A stretch of DNA of 50,180 nucleotides from NCBI GenBank assembly GCA_021462845.1, contig JAJTXU010000006.1, positions 1-50,180 of the forward strand, read 5' to 3'. This stretch comes from Anaerolineales bacterium. Its GTDB lineage: Bacteria > Chloroflexota > Anaerolineae > Anaerolineales > Villigracilaceae. Under the pieces are notes generated by a model. It saw only the letters and a program-made list of their open reading frames with translations, searched no databases and had not been told where the DNA came from. A program made the position numbers and the translations under genes. Of this stretch, positions 7,657 through 15,847 are shown one piece after another; within the stretch, counting starts at the first letter, position 1; every line of letters starts with the position of its first letter.

Positions 7657-8700
7657 TTAACGCAAGATAAATCCATTCGCCAGCGGATCGTTCGGATTGA
7701 TCCACAACTCATTTCTGCCGATGATGTGCGCTTCGCCCCGCACCTCAGGGATAATCGCCGAGTGCGTACCAAATGTCGTCTCGTCAAAGACGCGCCCATC
7801 GAACTTGCTCCCAATGATACTTTCGATTGCGATCACTTCGCAAACCTGAATCTCGCCTCTCGCGTGATGGATGGCGAGCCGCCCGCTCACACCCGTTCCC
7901 GTCGGACTGCGATCCACTTCCCCATCGGCGAAGATGCACACGTTGCGGCTGTGCGATTTGGGGTCTTGCGGCCCGTCCACAAAAATTGTGCCGTATAAAA
8001 ATCCCAAATCCTTTTCAAATGGATGTTCAATATTCCTGCTGTTCATCACCGCGCGCTTGATCGCCATCCCTTTTTCGATGAGCGCACGGAAATCCTGCGG
8101 CGAACACGAAACGCCAACGTCTTTGGCATTCACGTACGCATAAACCCCCCCGCCAAAGGCAAGGTCGTAGCGGACTTGTCCAAGCCCCGGCACGTCCACG
8201 ATTGCATCCAACTCTAAAACGAACGATGGGACATTGAGAAACGAAACATTCTTCACGTGATCGTCTTCGATGTGCGCAAAGGCAGTGATCAATCCTGCTG
8301 GGCTGTCTATTTTGATTTCCGTGATAGGCGAAACCATCGGCATCATCCCCGTCTCCAAAACGACTGTCGCAATGCCGATGATTCCATGTCCACACATCGG
8401 ACTGAATCCCTCGTTATGGATGAACAGAATTCCAAAATCCGCCTCTTGCGTGACGGGCGGCGTGAGGAGGCATCCGTACATGTCCGCGTGACCGCGCGGC
8501 TCCCACATCAACGCGGTGCGAAGGTGATCGTAATGTTCTTTCGCGTATCGCCGCTTTTCGAGGATGGTGTCGCCCTTCAACTCCGGGAATCCATCCACGA
8601 TCACGCGGAACGGTTCTCCGCCGGTGTGCGCATCTATCGCGGTGATCTTGATCCAATCGGAGGGAGGGGTGAATTGTAGGGCAGAGTTGAAGTTGAGCAT
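7657..8700 (-). CDS. Trans-3-hydroxy-L-proline dehydratase (proline racemase family)
   Basis: A 347-residue member of the proline racemase fold. The first active-site cysteine is present (C103 in SPMCGHG), but the second is replaced by threonine (T267 in DRSPTGTG). In characterised members a Cys/Cys pair gives racemase or epimerase, while Cys/Thr marks trans-3-hydroxy-L-proline dehydratase, which forms delta-1-pyrroline-2-carboxylate. I therefore call the dehydratase and not the racemase. It lies downstream of the aconitase X genes on the same strand, whose bacterial members act on cis-3-hydroxyproline. A GAAGGA site precedes the ATG. The 5' end of the gene and its leader are tandemly duplicated (8595-8882). 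Confidence 0.85.
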   Translation of the reverse strand: MLNFNSALQFTPPSDWIKITAIDAHTGGEPFRVIVDGFPELKGDTILEKRRYAKEHYDHLRTALMWEPRGHADMYGCLLTPPVTQEADFGILFIHNEGFSPMCGHGIIGIATVVLETGMMPMVSPITEIKIDSPAGLITAFAHIEDDHVKNVSFLNVPSFVLELDAIVDVPGLGQVRYDLAFGGGVYAYVNAKDVGVSCSPQDFRALIEKGMAIKRAVMNSRNIEHPFEKDLGFLYGTIFVDGPQDPKSHSRNVCIFADGEVDRSPTGTGVSGRLAIHHARGEIQVCEVIAIESIIGSKFDGRVFDETTFGTHSAIIPEVRGEAHIIGRNELWINPNDPLANGFILR

Positions 8701-8882
8701 ATATTTTCCTTCAGTAACGCCGACTTAAGTCGGCGCTACCACGATCACGCGGAACGGCTCGCCGCCGGTGTGCGCGTCTAGCGCGGTGATTTTGATCCAA
8801 TCGGAGGGCGGGGCGAATTTTAGGGCAGAGTTGAAGTTGAGCATATATTTTCCTTCAGTAACGCCGACTTAAGTCGGCACTA
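8595..8882. repeat. Tandem duplication of 2 x 144 bp
   Basis: 8595-8738 and 8739-8882 are direct adjacent copies with only scattered base differences. Each unit holds the first ~35 codons of the dehydratase gene, its ribosome site, and the leader with a cgccgacttaagtcggc palindrome. The duplication separates the dehydratase from the aconitase X genes. Confidence 0.9.
8725..8844 (-). pseudogene. Truncated 5' copy of the 3-hydroxyproline dehydratase gene
   Basis: The upstream unit of the 144-bp tandem duplication keeps the ATG and ribosome site and reads 39 codons (MLNFNSALKFAPPSDW... ending RVIVVAPT). It stops at the TAA inside the cttaag palindrome. Two codons differ from the intact gene early on (K for Q, A for T). 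It can only make a short leader-like peptide directly upstream of the real gene. Confidence 0.8.
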
Positions 8883-9291
8883 CGACCAACCTATCATTAT
8901 CAATCTCAACCTCATCCCCCGTCTTCAACAACGCAAAATCAGAATCTGAAACCGCCACCAGCGGAATCGGCTTGGAGTACATCTCATCCGCCACAACAGA
9001 CGCGAGCGCGAAGAAGAAATCAGTTGCGGTGGTGATAATGCCCGAAGGCGCAGTCCCAGCGCGGATTGATTCAAGCAACACCGCCGTCGTCGTGGACGAT
9101 CCGCGCGTGAAGGGGATGGCGAGGATTCTACCCTTTGCAATCTGCCCCGAAAGCGGATGCCTGCGGTCAATGATCTCGCCGGTCTTCCAATCATAACCGC
9201 CCCAAAACGAAAGCGGCTCACGACTCACCAACGCGATTCCCTTTGCCGAGCCAGCGATGAACGGCTTGCCTGAAAGAATCAACTTGCCCAT
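8869..9291 (-). CDS. Aconitase X small subunit (DUF126)
   Basis: The 140-residue protein is the swivelling small subunit of the two-chain aconitase X. The family signature is clear: SREPLSFWGGYDWKTGEIIDRRHPLSG, then GRILAIPFTRGSSTTT and the ITTATDFFFALASVVAD region. The ATG at 9291 overlaps the stop of the large-subunit gene (9279-9281), which fits coupled translation. In bacteria aconitase X has been reported as cis-3-hydroxy-L-proline dehydratase; in archaea two-chain forms dehydrate mevalonate-5-phosphate. The neighbouring trans-3-hydroxyproline dehydratase favours the first role. The end of the gene (8869-8882) lies inside the tandem duplication. Confidence 0.85.
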   Translation of the reverse strand: MGKLILSGKPFIAGSAKGIALVSREPLSFWGGYDWKTGEIIDRRHPLSGQIAKGRILAIPFTRGSSTTTAVLLESIRAGTAPSGIITTATDFFFALASVVADEMYSKPIPLVAVSDSDFALLKTGDEVEIDNDRLVVVPT

Positions 9292-10547
9292 AACGAATCG
9301 TCTCGAATAATTTTGCCTTCGACTGCTGATTCCACACAATCTTTCAAACTGCCGAATGCGATCTTGCGTCCCAACAACCCCGGCGTGTAATATGCAAACT
9401 TCGCCGAGTTAGTCATCAAGCGTTTTATTTCTGGCGGCAACATCGGCGTCGTGAGGATGCACGTGTCCACGGTCAATTGCGCGCCAAAGGATTGAAGCGA
9501 GTCAAGATACCCCGCTTGTTTCGCCAATTGAGTCATCGCGCGGCTGGACGTGACAAGAAATTTCACGTTGGGATGTTTTTGTTTCCCAGCGATCAATGGC
9601 GCGAGTCGTTTGAATTCTGCCAGCGAAAAATGCGGACTTCCCAACACAACCATATCCAACTCATCGCTGTCGGTGTGAGTGAGTTCGGCGCGCGCGTTGC
9701 GTAATAATTCCATCGTCACATCAATCGTTTCATGCGGAGATTTATTTTGAAACGCCGCTTCCAACGTCGGCGCTTCGGGCGTGACGCCGACCACATGGAA
9801 CAGCGCGACCCCGCCCGACGAAGCCGACGCGGCGCCCAACGCTTTGAGTTGGTCCTCCGCAGGCGAAACAGCCAGCCCGTGGATGACCGGGATTCGATCC
9901 CGCGCGATCTTGCCGACAAAGTGTCCCAAGACCGGATAAAAGTCATCGCTTTGTTGAAGCGCGAGTGGAATATCTTTCATTTGCAACAACACCTCGCCCG
10001 CGCGATTCTCCGTGAGATGCAGTCCAATCGCGGGCGCGCGCGCGGTGATGGCGCAACAAATATCGAAGAGATCAGGATACCGTTCGGTTCTCGCGCCGAT
10101 GACAGAGTTGGCAAATACGATCGCGTTCGACTCGCCCCACGCAATTTGTTGACGGAACTTCGGGCGCGACGCCTCTGTCTGATACGGAGCGCACGTCCAC
10201 GTGGGAGTCGTGCCCATGCTTCGATACGCCTCCATCTGACGTTGAGCCTGCCTCGCCCACTCCGGTGGGACCGCCCACTCCTGCCAGTGATGCTCGTCGA
10301 GTCCGCTCACGTTGAGGCTGGTCGGCACCGCCACTTTCGCGCCGAGGCTCGCCAGCCGTTCGGCAAACTCCAGCCCCGCATCGCCGATGTAGACCGTGCT
10401 GTCAATGTGCGCGCCGGTGATATCGAGCAATTCTTCCGCGCCGGATACTTCCGCCATGCGGACAATGATCGTCATTGCTATCTTTGCGGCGGGGCCATGG
10501 TCGCCGCGCAACATGGCGCGATCGTGATCATTCAACGCAAGAGTCAT
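9279..10547 (-). CDS. Aconitase X large (catalytic) subunit (DUF521)
   Basis: Catalytic chain of aconitase X, 422 residues, carrying the Fe-S cluster. Candidate cluster cysteines are C119 (TWTCAPYQ), C363 (VDTCILTTP) and C404 (LKDCVESA), matching the three conserved family positions. The SVIGARTER segment lies near residue 149. Both chains together probably convert cis-3-hydroxy-L-proline to delta-1-pyrroline-2-carboxylate, complementing the trans-specific dehydratase encoded next. The gene follows the TMEM175-like gene by 4 nt and overlaps the small-subunit gene, so all are probably one transcript. Confidence 0.87.
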   Translation of the reverse strand: MTLALNDHDRAMLRGDHGPAAKIAMTIIVRMAEVSGAEELLDITGAHIDSTVYIGDAGLEFAERLASLGAKVAVPTSLNVSGLDEHHWQEWAVPPEWARQAQRQMEAYRSMGTTPTWTCAPYQTEASRPKFRQQIAWGESNAIVFANSVIGARTERYPDLFDICCAITARAPAIGLHLTENRAGEVLLQMKDIPLALQQSDDFYPVLGHFVGKIARDRIPVIHGLAVSPAEDQLKALGAASASSGGVALFHVVGVTPEAPTLEAAFQNKSPHETIDVTMELLRNARAELTHTDSDELDMVVLGSPHFSLAEFKRLAPLIAGKQKHPNVKFLVTSSRAMTQLAKQAGYLDSLQSFGAQLTVDTCILTTPMLPPEIKRLMTNSAKFAYYTPGLLGRKIAFGSLKDCVESAVEGKIIRDDSLWAS

Positions 10548-10551
10548 TTCA

Positions 10552-11127
10552 TCAACGTCCTATCGTCTTTTCAATTCGGCGGTCGGGGATGAACCAGTGC
10601 ATTGCGACAGCCGCATATAACCCCAACGAGATCAACGGATTGAAGAACGCAACGATGATCGCAACGGTATATCCAATCAGTGAAACGATGCCCTTGAAAT
10701 CATTGCCGATCGCAACGGCAAGCGCGGATTCTTTGCCGTGATGCGAGATCATCGCGCGAACAAGAATGAAATACGCCAGCGCCGCCATCCAAAGCACAAA
10801 GCCGTATGCCGCCATCGGTAGTTCGGCAAAACTCGTCTCGCCGCTCCATGCGGTGGCAAACGGAAGCAACGACAGCCAAAACAACAGATGCAGATTCGCC
10901 CACAGGATTCGTCCATTCACCTGCTTGCCCATCTGCCACAGATGATGATGGTTATTCCAGTAAATGCCAACGTAAATGAAACTCAATACGTAACTGAGAA
11001 AAACGGGAGCCAGTTCGCTCAATGCGGCGAAGGTCGGTTCGTGCGGAACTTTCAATTCCAACACCATGATCGTGATGATGATGGCGATCACGCCATCGCT
11101 GAAGGCTTCGAGTCGGTTTTTGTTCAT
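10552..11127 (-). CDS. TMEM175-family (DUF1211) potassium channel-like protein
   Basis: A 191-residue integral membrane protein that starts with the TMEM175 signature: R5 followed by the FSD motif (RLEAFSDGVIAIIITI). About six hydrophobic segments follow, and the NNHHHLWQM stretch after the second helix also fits the family. Bacterial relatives form tetrameric potassium-selective leak channels. It is first in the operon with the aconitase X genes, 4 nt upstream; a functional link to hydroxyproline use is not evident. Confidence 0.85.
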   Translation of the reverse strand: MNKNRLEAFSDGVIAIIITIMVLELKVPHEPTFAALSELAPVFLSYVLSFIYVGIYWNNHHHLWQMGKQVNGRILWANLHLLFWLSLLPFATAWSGETSFAELPMAAYGFVLWMAALAYFILVRAMISHHGKESALAVAIGNDFKGIVSLIGYTVAIIVAFFNPLISLGLYAAVAMHWFIPDRRIEKTIGR

Positions 11128-11133
11128 GCCGCG

Positions 11134-11163
11134 AGGATAACAGAAGGGAACGATTCAGGGCAA
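11134..11163 (-). promoter_or_regulatory. Possible promoter of the TMEM175-aconitase X operon
   Basis: On the minus strand TTGCCC (11163-11158) and TATCCT (11139-11134) are 18 nt apart. The ATG begins 6 nt after the -10 box, again leaving almost no leader. The hexamers are imperfect, so this is a weak call. Confidence 0.35.
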
Positions 11164-11184
11164 GGGAGAAATCGAATATCTTTC

Positions 11185-11213
11185 TTGACACGCTTCCTCC
11201 ACAGGGCTACAAT
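11185..11213 (+). promoter_or_regulatory. Sigma-70-like promoter of sod
   Basis: Consensus TTGACA (11185-11190), 17-nt spacer and TACAAT (11208-11213). The start would be near 11220, giving a leader of about 90 nt that carries the two palindromes at 11237-11288. Confidence 0.7.
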
Positions 11214-11236
11214 CTTCTAGTAAGAAAATATAATTG

Positions 11237-11288
11237 TAGTAACGATTTCAATCGTTATTCAACGAAAGACGACTGAAGTCGTCATTAC
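11237..11288. repeat. Two palindromes in the sod leader
   Basis: AACGATTTCAATCGTT (11241-11256) and GACGACTGAAGTCGTC (11268-11283) are each self-complementary. They are of the gtagtaacgac..gtcgttactac type also seen at 8717-8738, 8861-8882, 32941-32959 and 33160-33180. Confidence 0.7.
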
Positions 11289-11312
11289 AAAAATTCCAAC
11301 AAGGAGACAATC

Positions 11313-11918
11313 ATGGCATTCGAACTTCCGAAACTGGCGTACGCCTACGACGCGCTCGAACCGCACATTGACGCGCGCACGATGGAGATCCATCACACGA
11401 AACATCACCAAGCCTACATCACCAATTTGAACGGCGCAGTGGACAAAACTCCCGAACTCGCGGGCAAATCGCTCGTTGCGATGCTGAGCGACCTGAACGC
11501 CGTCCCTGAATCGGTGCGCGGCGTGGTGCGCAATCACGGCGGCGGGACGTACAATCACAACCTGTTCTGGGAAGTGATGGGACCGAACGCCGGGGGAGCG
11601 CCGAAGGGCGAGTTGGCGAAAGCGGTCGAATCAGCCTTCGGGTCGTTTGACGCGTTCAAAGAAGAGTTCGCCAAATCCGCCGCGGGGCGATTCGGCTCGG
11701 GCTGGGCATGGCTCGTCAAAAAAGGAAGCGGACTCGCGGTGGTCTCCACAGCGAATCAGGATAATCCGCTTTCGGACGGCGCGACTCCGATCCTCGGCAT
11801 TGATGTGTGGGAACACGCGTACTATTTGAACTATCAAAGCCGCCGCGCCGATTACGTCGCCGCGTGGTGGAACGTGGTCAACTGGGACGCGGTCACCGCG
11901 AAATTTGCCGCGAAGTAA
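11313..11918 (+). CDS. sodA: Superoxide dismutase, Mn-type of the Fe/Mn family
   Basis: Dismutes superoxide in the cytosol. The 201-residue protein has the four metal ligands H27, H82 (NHNLFW), D164 and H168 (DVWEHAYY). The GGGTYNHN and ANQDNP stretches are those of Mn enzymes and not Fe enzymes, but specificity within this family is not certain from sequence. There is no signal peptide. A strong AAGGAG site precedes the ATG, and its own promoter lies at 11185-11213. Confidence 0.93.
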   Translation: MAFELPKLAYAYDALEPHIDARTMEIHHTKHHQAYITNLNGAVDKTPELAGKSLVAMLSDLNAVPESVRGVVRNHGGGTYNHNLFWEVMGPNAGGAPKGELAKAVESAFGSFDAFKEEFAKSAAGRFGSGWAWLVKKGSGLAVVSTANQDNPLSDGATPILGIDVWEHAYYLNYQSRRADYVAAWWNVVNWDAVTAKFAAK

Positions 11919-11929
11919 CATTTTTTATC

Positions 11930-11957
11930 TTGCAGAGTACACGAAGCCAGATATAAT
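11930..11957 (+). promoter_or_regulatory. Possible promoter of the ferredoxin gene
   Basis: TTGCAG (11930-11935), 16-nt spacer and TATAAT (11952-11957). The transcript would carry the palindrome at 11970-12004 in its leader, upstream of an AAGGAG ribosome site. Confidence 0.5.
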
Positions 11958-11969
11958 CAGGCAACTCTA

Positions 11970-12004
11970 AACCTTGCGAAGGATTCTCCAACCTTCGCAA
12001 GGTT
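11970..12004. repeat. Palindromic repeat family A, intergenic copy
   Basis: AACCTTGCGAAGG (11970-11982) and CCTTCGCAAGGTT (11992-12004) are perfect complements around a 9-nt loop. Same family as 4489-4517 (inside malQ) and 32145-32178. Confidence 0.85.
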
Positions 12005-12040
12005 GCGGACATCACTACTAACTTCTCAAAGGAGTGTTCC

Positions 12041-12454
12041 ATGACCCATATCATCACCAGCTTGTGCGTTCGAGACCGCGGTTGCATTGACGTTTGTCCC
12101 GTCGAGTGCATGTTGCCGGGCTTCCCGCTCGATAAATGGCCCTGGATCTACATTGACCCCGACACTTGCATTGACTGCGGCGCGTGCGTCCCCGAATGCC
12201 CGTACCTTGCGATCTTCCCCGAAGACGAAGTGCCAACCGCGTACACCGCCAAAGGCGGCGAATATATCAGCGCGGTCGGACTCACCGGTCTCTTCGAAGG
12301 GACAAACCATCACGGCAAACCCATCCTCCTTGAAACCGCCCGCCAACTTGAAGCAGGCGAAGTCCTCGACTTTACGCCCGACATCAAACCGCACTACGAT
12401 TTCTTCAAGGACGGTCCCGGGTATGGCGTAAAAGACCAGGACGACGGAAGATAA
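12041..12454 (+). CDS. Ferredoxin with two Fe-S cluster motifs
   Basis: Small electron carrier of 137 residues. Eight cysteines cluster in the first 53 residues: C9, C15, C19, C23 and C43, C46, C49, C53. The second set is a classical CxxCxxCxxxCP 4Fe-4S motif. The first has a long C9-x5-C15-x3-C19 spacing as in seven-iron (3Fe-4S/4Fe-4S) ferredoxins. The last ~80 residues form a tail without cysteines, longer than in short clostridial ferredoxins. Redox partners cannot be assigned from context. It follows sod on the same strand but has its own likely promoter. Confidence 0.88.
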   Translation: MTHIITSLCVRDRGCIDVCPVECMLPGFPLDKWPWIYIDPDTCIDCGACVPECPYLAIFPEDEVPTAYTAKGGEYISAVGLTGLFEGTNHHGKPILLETARQLEAGEVLDFTPDIKPHYDFFKDGPGYGVKDQDDGR

Positions 12455-12485
12455 TTAAAATTGACTACCCCCAAAATCAATTTGG

Positions 12486-12542
12486 AACGCAGATAAACGC
12501 TGATCTACGCTGACAAAAGCAAAGATCAGCGTTTTCTGCGTT
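12486..12542. repeat. Long imperfect hairpin repeat downstream of the ferredoxin
   Basis: Arms 12486-12506 (aacgcagataaacgctgatct) and 12523-12542 (agatcagcgttttctgcgtt) are nearly complementary. It lies between the convergent ferredoxin and GNAT genes and could stop transcription from the left. The sequence type is a common intergenic palindrome and not a gene. Confidence 0.65.
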
Positions 12543-12602
12543 TATCCGCGTCCATTTTTTTGTTTTGATTCATGCAGAAAGATTATTTCAGGTTTGTCGC
12601 GC

Positions 12603-13064
12603 TTATTTCAACTTCAACACCGCTTCCACCTCATCCTCGATGATGCGCCCCGTTTCCACAAAGCCCAAACTCGCGTACAACTTGCGCGCAACATCATTCA
12701 CAGGCTCATAACTGATGCTCACTTCTTTGACGCGTTCATCGGCGCGAAAAATTTCCAACATCTTTTGCATCCCAAAACGCCCATAGCCTTTGCCCTGAAA
12801 TTTTTCATCCACCATCAAGCGTTGAATGTAAGCCTGCTGTGACGGATGCGCGAAATTCAACCCATACATCAAAAATCCGACAGGCGTATCGCCGTCATAG
12901 ATTCCATACGCGAACAGATCCCAATGTCCTTCGAACTCGTCGCCGAATTGCGATTGAGCGATCGAATACAAATTCGACGCGACGAAATTTTTCTGATCGT
13001 CGCGCACTTTCAAATCGATCAATGCTTCCCAATTTTCTTTTGTAACGGGACGAATTTCAAGCAT
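12603..13064 (-). CDS. GNAT N-acetyltransferase, diamine/spermidine-acetyltransferase-like
   Basis: A 153-residue single GNAT domain. The acetyl-CoA-binding loop is QGKGYGRFG (about residues 91-99), preceded by the YIQRLMVDEKF strand. The overall pattern (IRPVTKENW at the N-terminus, NDVARKLYASLGF near the end) is like the BltD/PaiA polyamine acetyltransferases, but the substrate is not proven. The ATG at 13064 overlaps the hisS stop by 8 nt, so it is probably co-translated with hisS. Confidence 0.8.
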   Translation of the reverse strand: MLEIRPVTKENWEALIDLKVRDDQKNFVASNLYSIAQSQFGDEFEGHWDLFAYGIYDGDTPVGFLMYGLNFAHPSQQAYIQRLMVDEKFQGKGYGRFGMQKMLEIFRADERVKEVSISYEPVNDVARKLYASLGFVETGRIIEDEVEAVLKLK

Positions 13065-14334
13065 TCTTCAAAATCTCTTTTACGGATTCAAGAACCGCTT
13101 CTCTCCTGACTTGAGCCTGCTCGCCCGTCGTCAGGTTTTTGACGACCACCAAGCCTTTCTCTGCTTCGTCGGGACCCAGCACCAGCGCGGCTTTCATCTT
13201 CATCTTGTCGGCGAATTTGAATTGTTTCGGCAGTTTTGTCGGCTCAGGGTAGACCATCGCATTGAGTCCCGCGCTCCGCAACTCTGCCGCGAGCGCATAA
13301 GATTGCGTCAACAATTTTTCATCGAACACAGTGACCAACACCTGCGCGGGACTCGGCTGGAACTCAGGGACGAGTCCCGCCTCTTGCAAGATGATCCCCA
13401 CCACCACATCGCCCATCGCGAACCCAACACCAGACAACGGTTGCCCGCCGACATCTGCAAGCAAATTGTCGTAGCGACCTCCGCCGAAGATGGCGCGCTT
13501 CACCGATCCGCTTGTGTCAAACGCCTCGAAGACCGTGCCTGTGTAATACAACAGTCCGCGCATGATGTTCGGATCGAACTTCACATACTCTTTCACGCCC
13601 AACGCTTCGAGCGCGGCGAAGGTACGAGTCAATTCATCGCTTTGCTTCCACAAATCGAAATTGCCGAGCAAGTCTTTCAAGCCGTCAAGTTGTTTTTGAT
13701 TCAACCCAAGTTCAAGCGCGTACGCGTCCCACTTGGCAGATTCCATTTTGCCGCGGCGGTCAACAAGGTTCGACACGTCCACGCGCTTGTCGGCTGGGAT
13801 GTCGAGCAAGTCGAACTGCGATTCCATCAGGCGCCGATTATTCACACTAATTTGAGTCAGGCTGGGGCTGAGTCCGACCGAGCGCAGGAACGTCGCCCCC
13901 ACCGCGATCAGTTCCGCATCCGCTTCGGGCGAATCCGCGCCGAGCATGTCAATATTCCATTGGAAGAATTCGCGCGCGCGTCCGCGTTGCGGCGTCTCAT
14001 ATCGCCAAAACGGACCGAACGACCACCAGCGCACGGGGAAATTTAATTCGCCCTGTTTCGCCGCGATCATGCGCGCCAGCGACGGCGTGAGTTCGGGGCG
14101 CAGTGTCACCAAATCGCCGCCGCGATCTTCGAACGTGAACGATTGCTTCTTCACGAGTTCCTCGCCCGATTTCGCCGCGTACAAGTCAATCGGCTCGATG
14201 AACGGCCCGTCCCACTCCTGATAGCCGAACATCTCAGACGCCGCGCGAACTTTTGCATAGATGAAGTTGCGCGCGAACATCTGCTCGGGGTAAAACTCGC
14301 GTGTGCCTTTGACGGAATTTATTTTGCTCGCCAT
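13057..14334 (-). CDS. hisS: Histidine-tRNA ligase
   Basis: Charges tRNA-His. The 425-residue class II synthetase shows motif 2 around WWSFGPFWRYETPQRGRAREFFQW and the histidine-specific ALPxx-like segment near FGGGRYDNLL. The HisRS anticodon-binding domain occupies about the last 90 residues. Length matches bacterial HisRS (about 420). A TTGGAG ribosome site precedes the ATG. The cognate tRNA gene, with its G-1:C73 pair, is at 213-285. The gene overlaps the downstream GNAT gene. Confidence 0.95.
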   Translation of the reverse strand: MASKINSVKGTREFYPEQMFARNFIYAKVRAASEMFGYQEWDGPFIEPIDLYAAKSGEELVKKQSFTFEDRGGDLVTLRPELTPSLARMIAAKQGELNFPVRWWSFGPFWRYETPQRGRAREFFQWNIDMLGADSPEADAELIAVGATFLRSVGLSPSLTQISVNNRRLMESQFDLLDIPADKRVDVSNLVDRRGKMESAKWDAYALELGLNQKQLDGLKDLLGNFDLWKQSDELTRTFAALEALGVKEYVKFDPNIMRGLLYYTGTVFEAFDTSGSVKRAIFGGGRYDNLLADVGGQPLSGVGFAMGDVVVGIILQEAGLVPEFQPSPAQVLVTVFDEKLLTQSYALAAELRSAGLNAMVYPEPTKLPKQFKFADKMKMKAALVLGPDEAEKGLVVVKNLTTGEQAQVRREAVLESVKEILKNA

Positions 14335-14484
14335 GATGACTCCAATGTGGAAATTTTATCATGGCATCAGGTAATCACTTGGTACTGCCGAGTATCGATC
14401 CTATTTTGGCAGATAGCCCAAGATGATGCCAGCCAATAGCGCCACACCTAAACAGTAAATAAAATGTTCTTCGCCATTAAAGAC

Positions 14485-14522
14485 AAAAAGGATTCCAAAG
14501 TCCCGAACAACCTCGGAATCCT
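14485..14522 (-). terminator. Terminator of the DUF2283 gene
   Basis: On the minus strand AGGATTCC (14522-14515) and GGAATCCT (14496-14489) form a stem followed by TTTTTG, just after the stop at 14546. The rest of the gap 14335-14484 holds no convincing gene. Confidence 0.6.
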
Positions 14523-14545
14523 CCTATTCCCTTCACGCCGCCAAA

Positions 14546-14758
14546 CTACGCGGTGACTGTCTCGAACGCCACATTCAATCGCGCAGATGCGGGCAGGATG
14601 TAATTCAGTTTTTCAAAACCGATCACATTCCCATTTTTGTCCTTCATCAGGATAACCTCATCGCCCGTTTCCTCCGCGACCGCCTCGTCTTGCGGATCGC
14701 CAAGCCAAACGGTCAGCGTATTGCCTCTCTGGTCGTAATAGACCTTCACTTGTGCCAT
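14546..14758 (-). CDS. DUF2283 family protein
   Basis: A 70-residue protein of the DUF2283 type: a strand pattern of KVYYDQRGNTLTVWLG then DEAVAEETGDEVILMKDKNGNVIGFEKLNY. The role of the family is unknown; these small beta-rich proteins are often found singly. The ATG at 14758 is preceded by AAGGAG; the 30 codons of the longer upstream frame look non-coding. Monocistronic, with its own terminator at 14485-14522. Confidence 0.75.
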   Translation of the reverse strand: MAQVKVYYDQRGNTLTVWLGDPQDEAVAEETGDEVILMKDKNGNVIGFEKLNYILPASARLNVAFETVTA

Positions 14759-14905
14759 ATTCGTTCTCCTTCTTTCACCGCGTCGGTTGGATACGCGGTG
14801 ATCAAAAATCCTTCGCCGTTCAGCCGTTTTGTCACTGCACAGACCCACCTGCCGATTTTATATCATGAAATCTGAACAATAATTAGCAGCTTCAAAATTC
14901 AGTGA

Positions 14906-14934
14906 TTGAATTTTAGTTTATTTGTTGGTATAAT
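14906..14934 (+). promoter_or_regulatory. Sigma-70-like promoter of the methyltransferase gene
   Basis: TTGAAT (14906-14911), 17-nt spacer and consensus TATAAT (14929-14934). The leader to 15041 is about 100 nt and contains short inverted repeats (gcaagatttatcttgc; gcaaagtgtactttgc) before an AGGAG site. The 283-bp gap 14759-15041 holds nothing else I can support. Confidence 0.7.
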
Positions 14935-15041
14935 TTTCATAGACGTTCGTACCGCAAGATTTATCTTGCACTTCGCTTGCTTTTACACCGCGCAAACGCA
15001 AAGTGTACTTTGCGGCACGAGCGCCACATCAGGAGAACCCA

Positions 15042-15842
15042 ATGGAAATCAATTATCAAGAAACTTCAAAAGACCTGCTCACCCGCATTGACATCCACGA
15101 AACATACGGCTCCGCCAACATTGACGTGTGGACGAACGAACTGCTCCAACCTCAGGCGGGCATGAACATTCTCGATGTCGGCTGCGGCGCGGGCAAACTG
15201 TCTTTTCTGTTCGACGATTATACTAAACGCGGCGCGAAAATCACGGGTGGAGATTTCTCGGAGGAGCTCCTCAACAAAGCCCGCGCCAAGAACAAAGAAC
15301 GCGGCTCGAACATTGACTTCGTCTTTTTAGATTTCAACAAGCCCTTCAACTTCGCGGATAACTCCTTCGACCTCTGCACCAGCGCGTTCGCCATCTACTA
15401 CGCTTCAGACCTCGACTTTACATTTGGTGAGGCTCATCGCGTTTTGAAATCTGGCGGACGGCTCTTCGTCTCGGGTCCGCTGCCCGAGAACAAGCGGATG
15501 TTCTATGAGATCATCAAAGAAGCCACGAACGCGACCATCCCGCCGATGCCTGGGTCGAGTCGCTTCAAAGGCGACATCTTCAACACCATTGATCGAATCT
15601 TCGCCAAGACCGAATTGCACAAGTTCGAGAATCACCTCACCTTCCCCGCTGTTGCGCCGTTCATCGAATACGTCCGCGCCTCGTTGAGCGAAGACCGCAG
15701 ATTGTGGACCTCCATGTTCAACGGTCACGATGAATACGAAGCGCTCATCGGCAAGATCACCGACGTGGCTACGCGATGGTTCAACCGCGATGGCAAGCTG
15801 GTGATGACGAAAGTCGTGGGCGGGATACTCGCCACAAAATAG
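15042..15842 (+). CDS. Class I SAM-dependent methyltransferase
   Basis: A 266-residue Rossmann-fold methyltransferase. Motif I is NILDVGCGAGKLSFLF (residues 45-60), the acidic residue ending the second strand lies in KITGGDFSEELL, and motif IV is near DNSFDLCTSAFAIYY. The arrangement is that of the UbiE/Methyltransf_11 group. The substrate is unknown. The start at 15042 is fixed by the AGGAG site at 15031. The following PIG-L gene is on the same strand but separated by a palindrome. Confidence 0.85.
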   Translation: MEINYQETSKDLLTRIDIHETYGSANIDVWTNELLQPQAGMNILDVGCGAGKLSFLFDDYTKRGAKITGGDFSEELLNKARAKNKERGSNIDFVFLDFNKPFNFADNSFDLCTSAFAIYYASDLDFTFGEAHRVLKSGGRLFVSGPLPENKRMFYEIIKEATNATIPPMPGSSRFKGDIFNTIDRIFAKTELHKFENHLTFPAVAPFIEYVRASLSEDRRLWTSMFNGHDEYEALIGKITDVATRWFNRDGKLVMTKVVGGILATK

Positions 15843-15847
15843 CTCTT

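Noticed and set aside
7657-8700. Proline racemase
   Set aside because: The second catalytic Cys is Thr (SPTGTG), which marks the trans-3-hydroxyproline dehydratase branch.
9732-10592. A 286-codon open frame on the plus strand
   Set aside because: It is the antisense shadow of the aconitase X large-subunit gene, rich in Arg with no domain pattern.
13111-14046. A 311-codon plus-strand frame
   Set aside because: Antisense to hisS, no recognisable domain.
14335-14545. Small membrane peptide frame with IYCLGVALLAGIILGYLPK on the minus strand
   Set aside because: No start codon in frame before a stop and it overlaps the terminator at 14485-14522.
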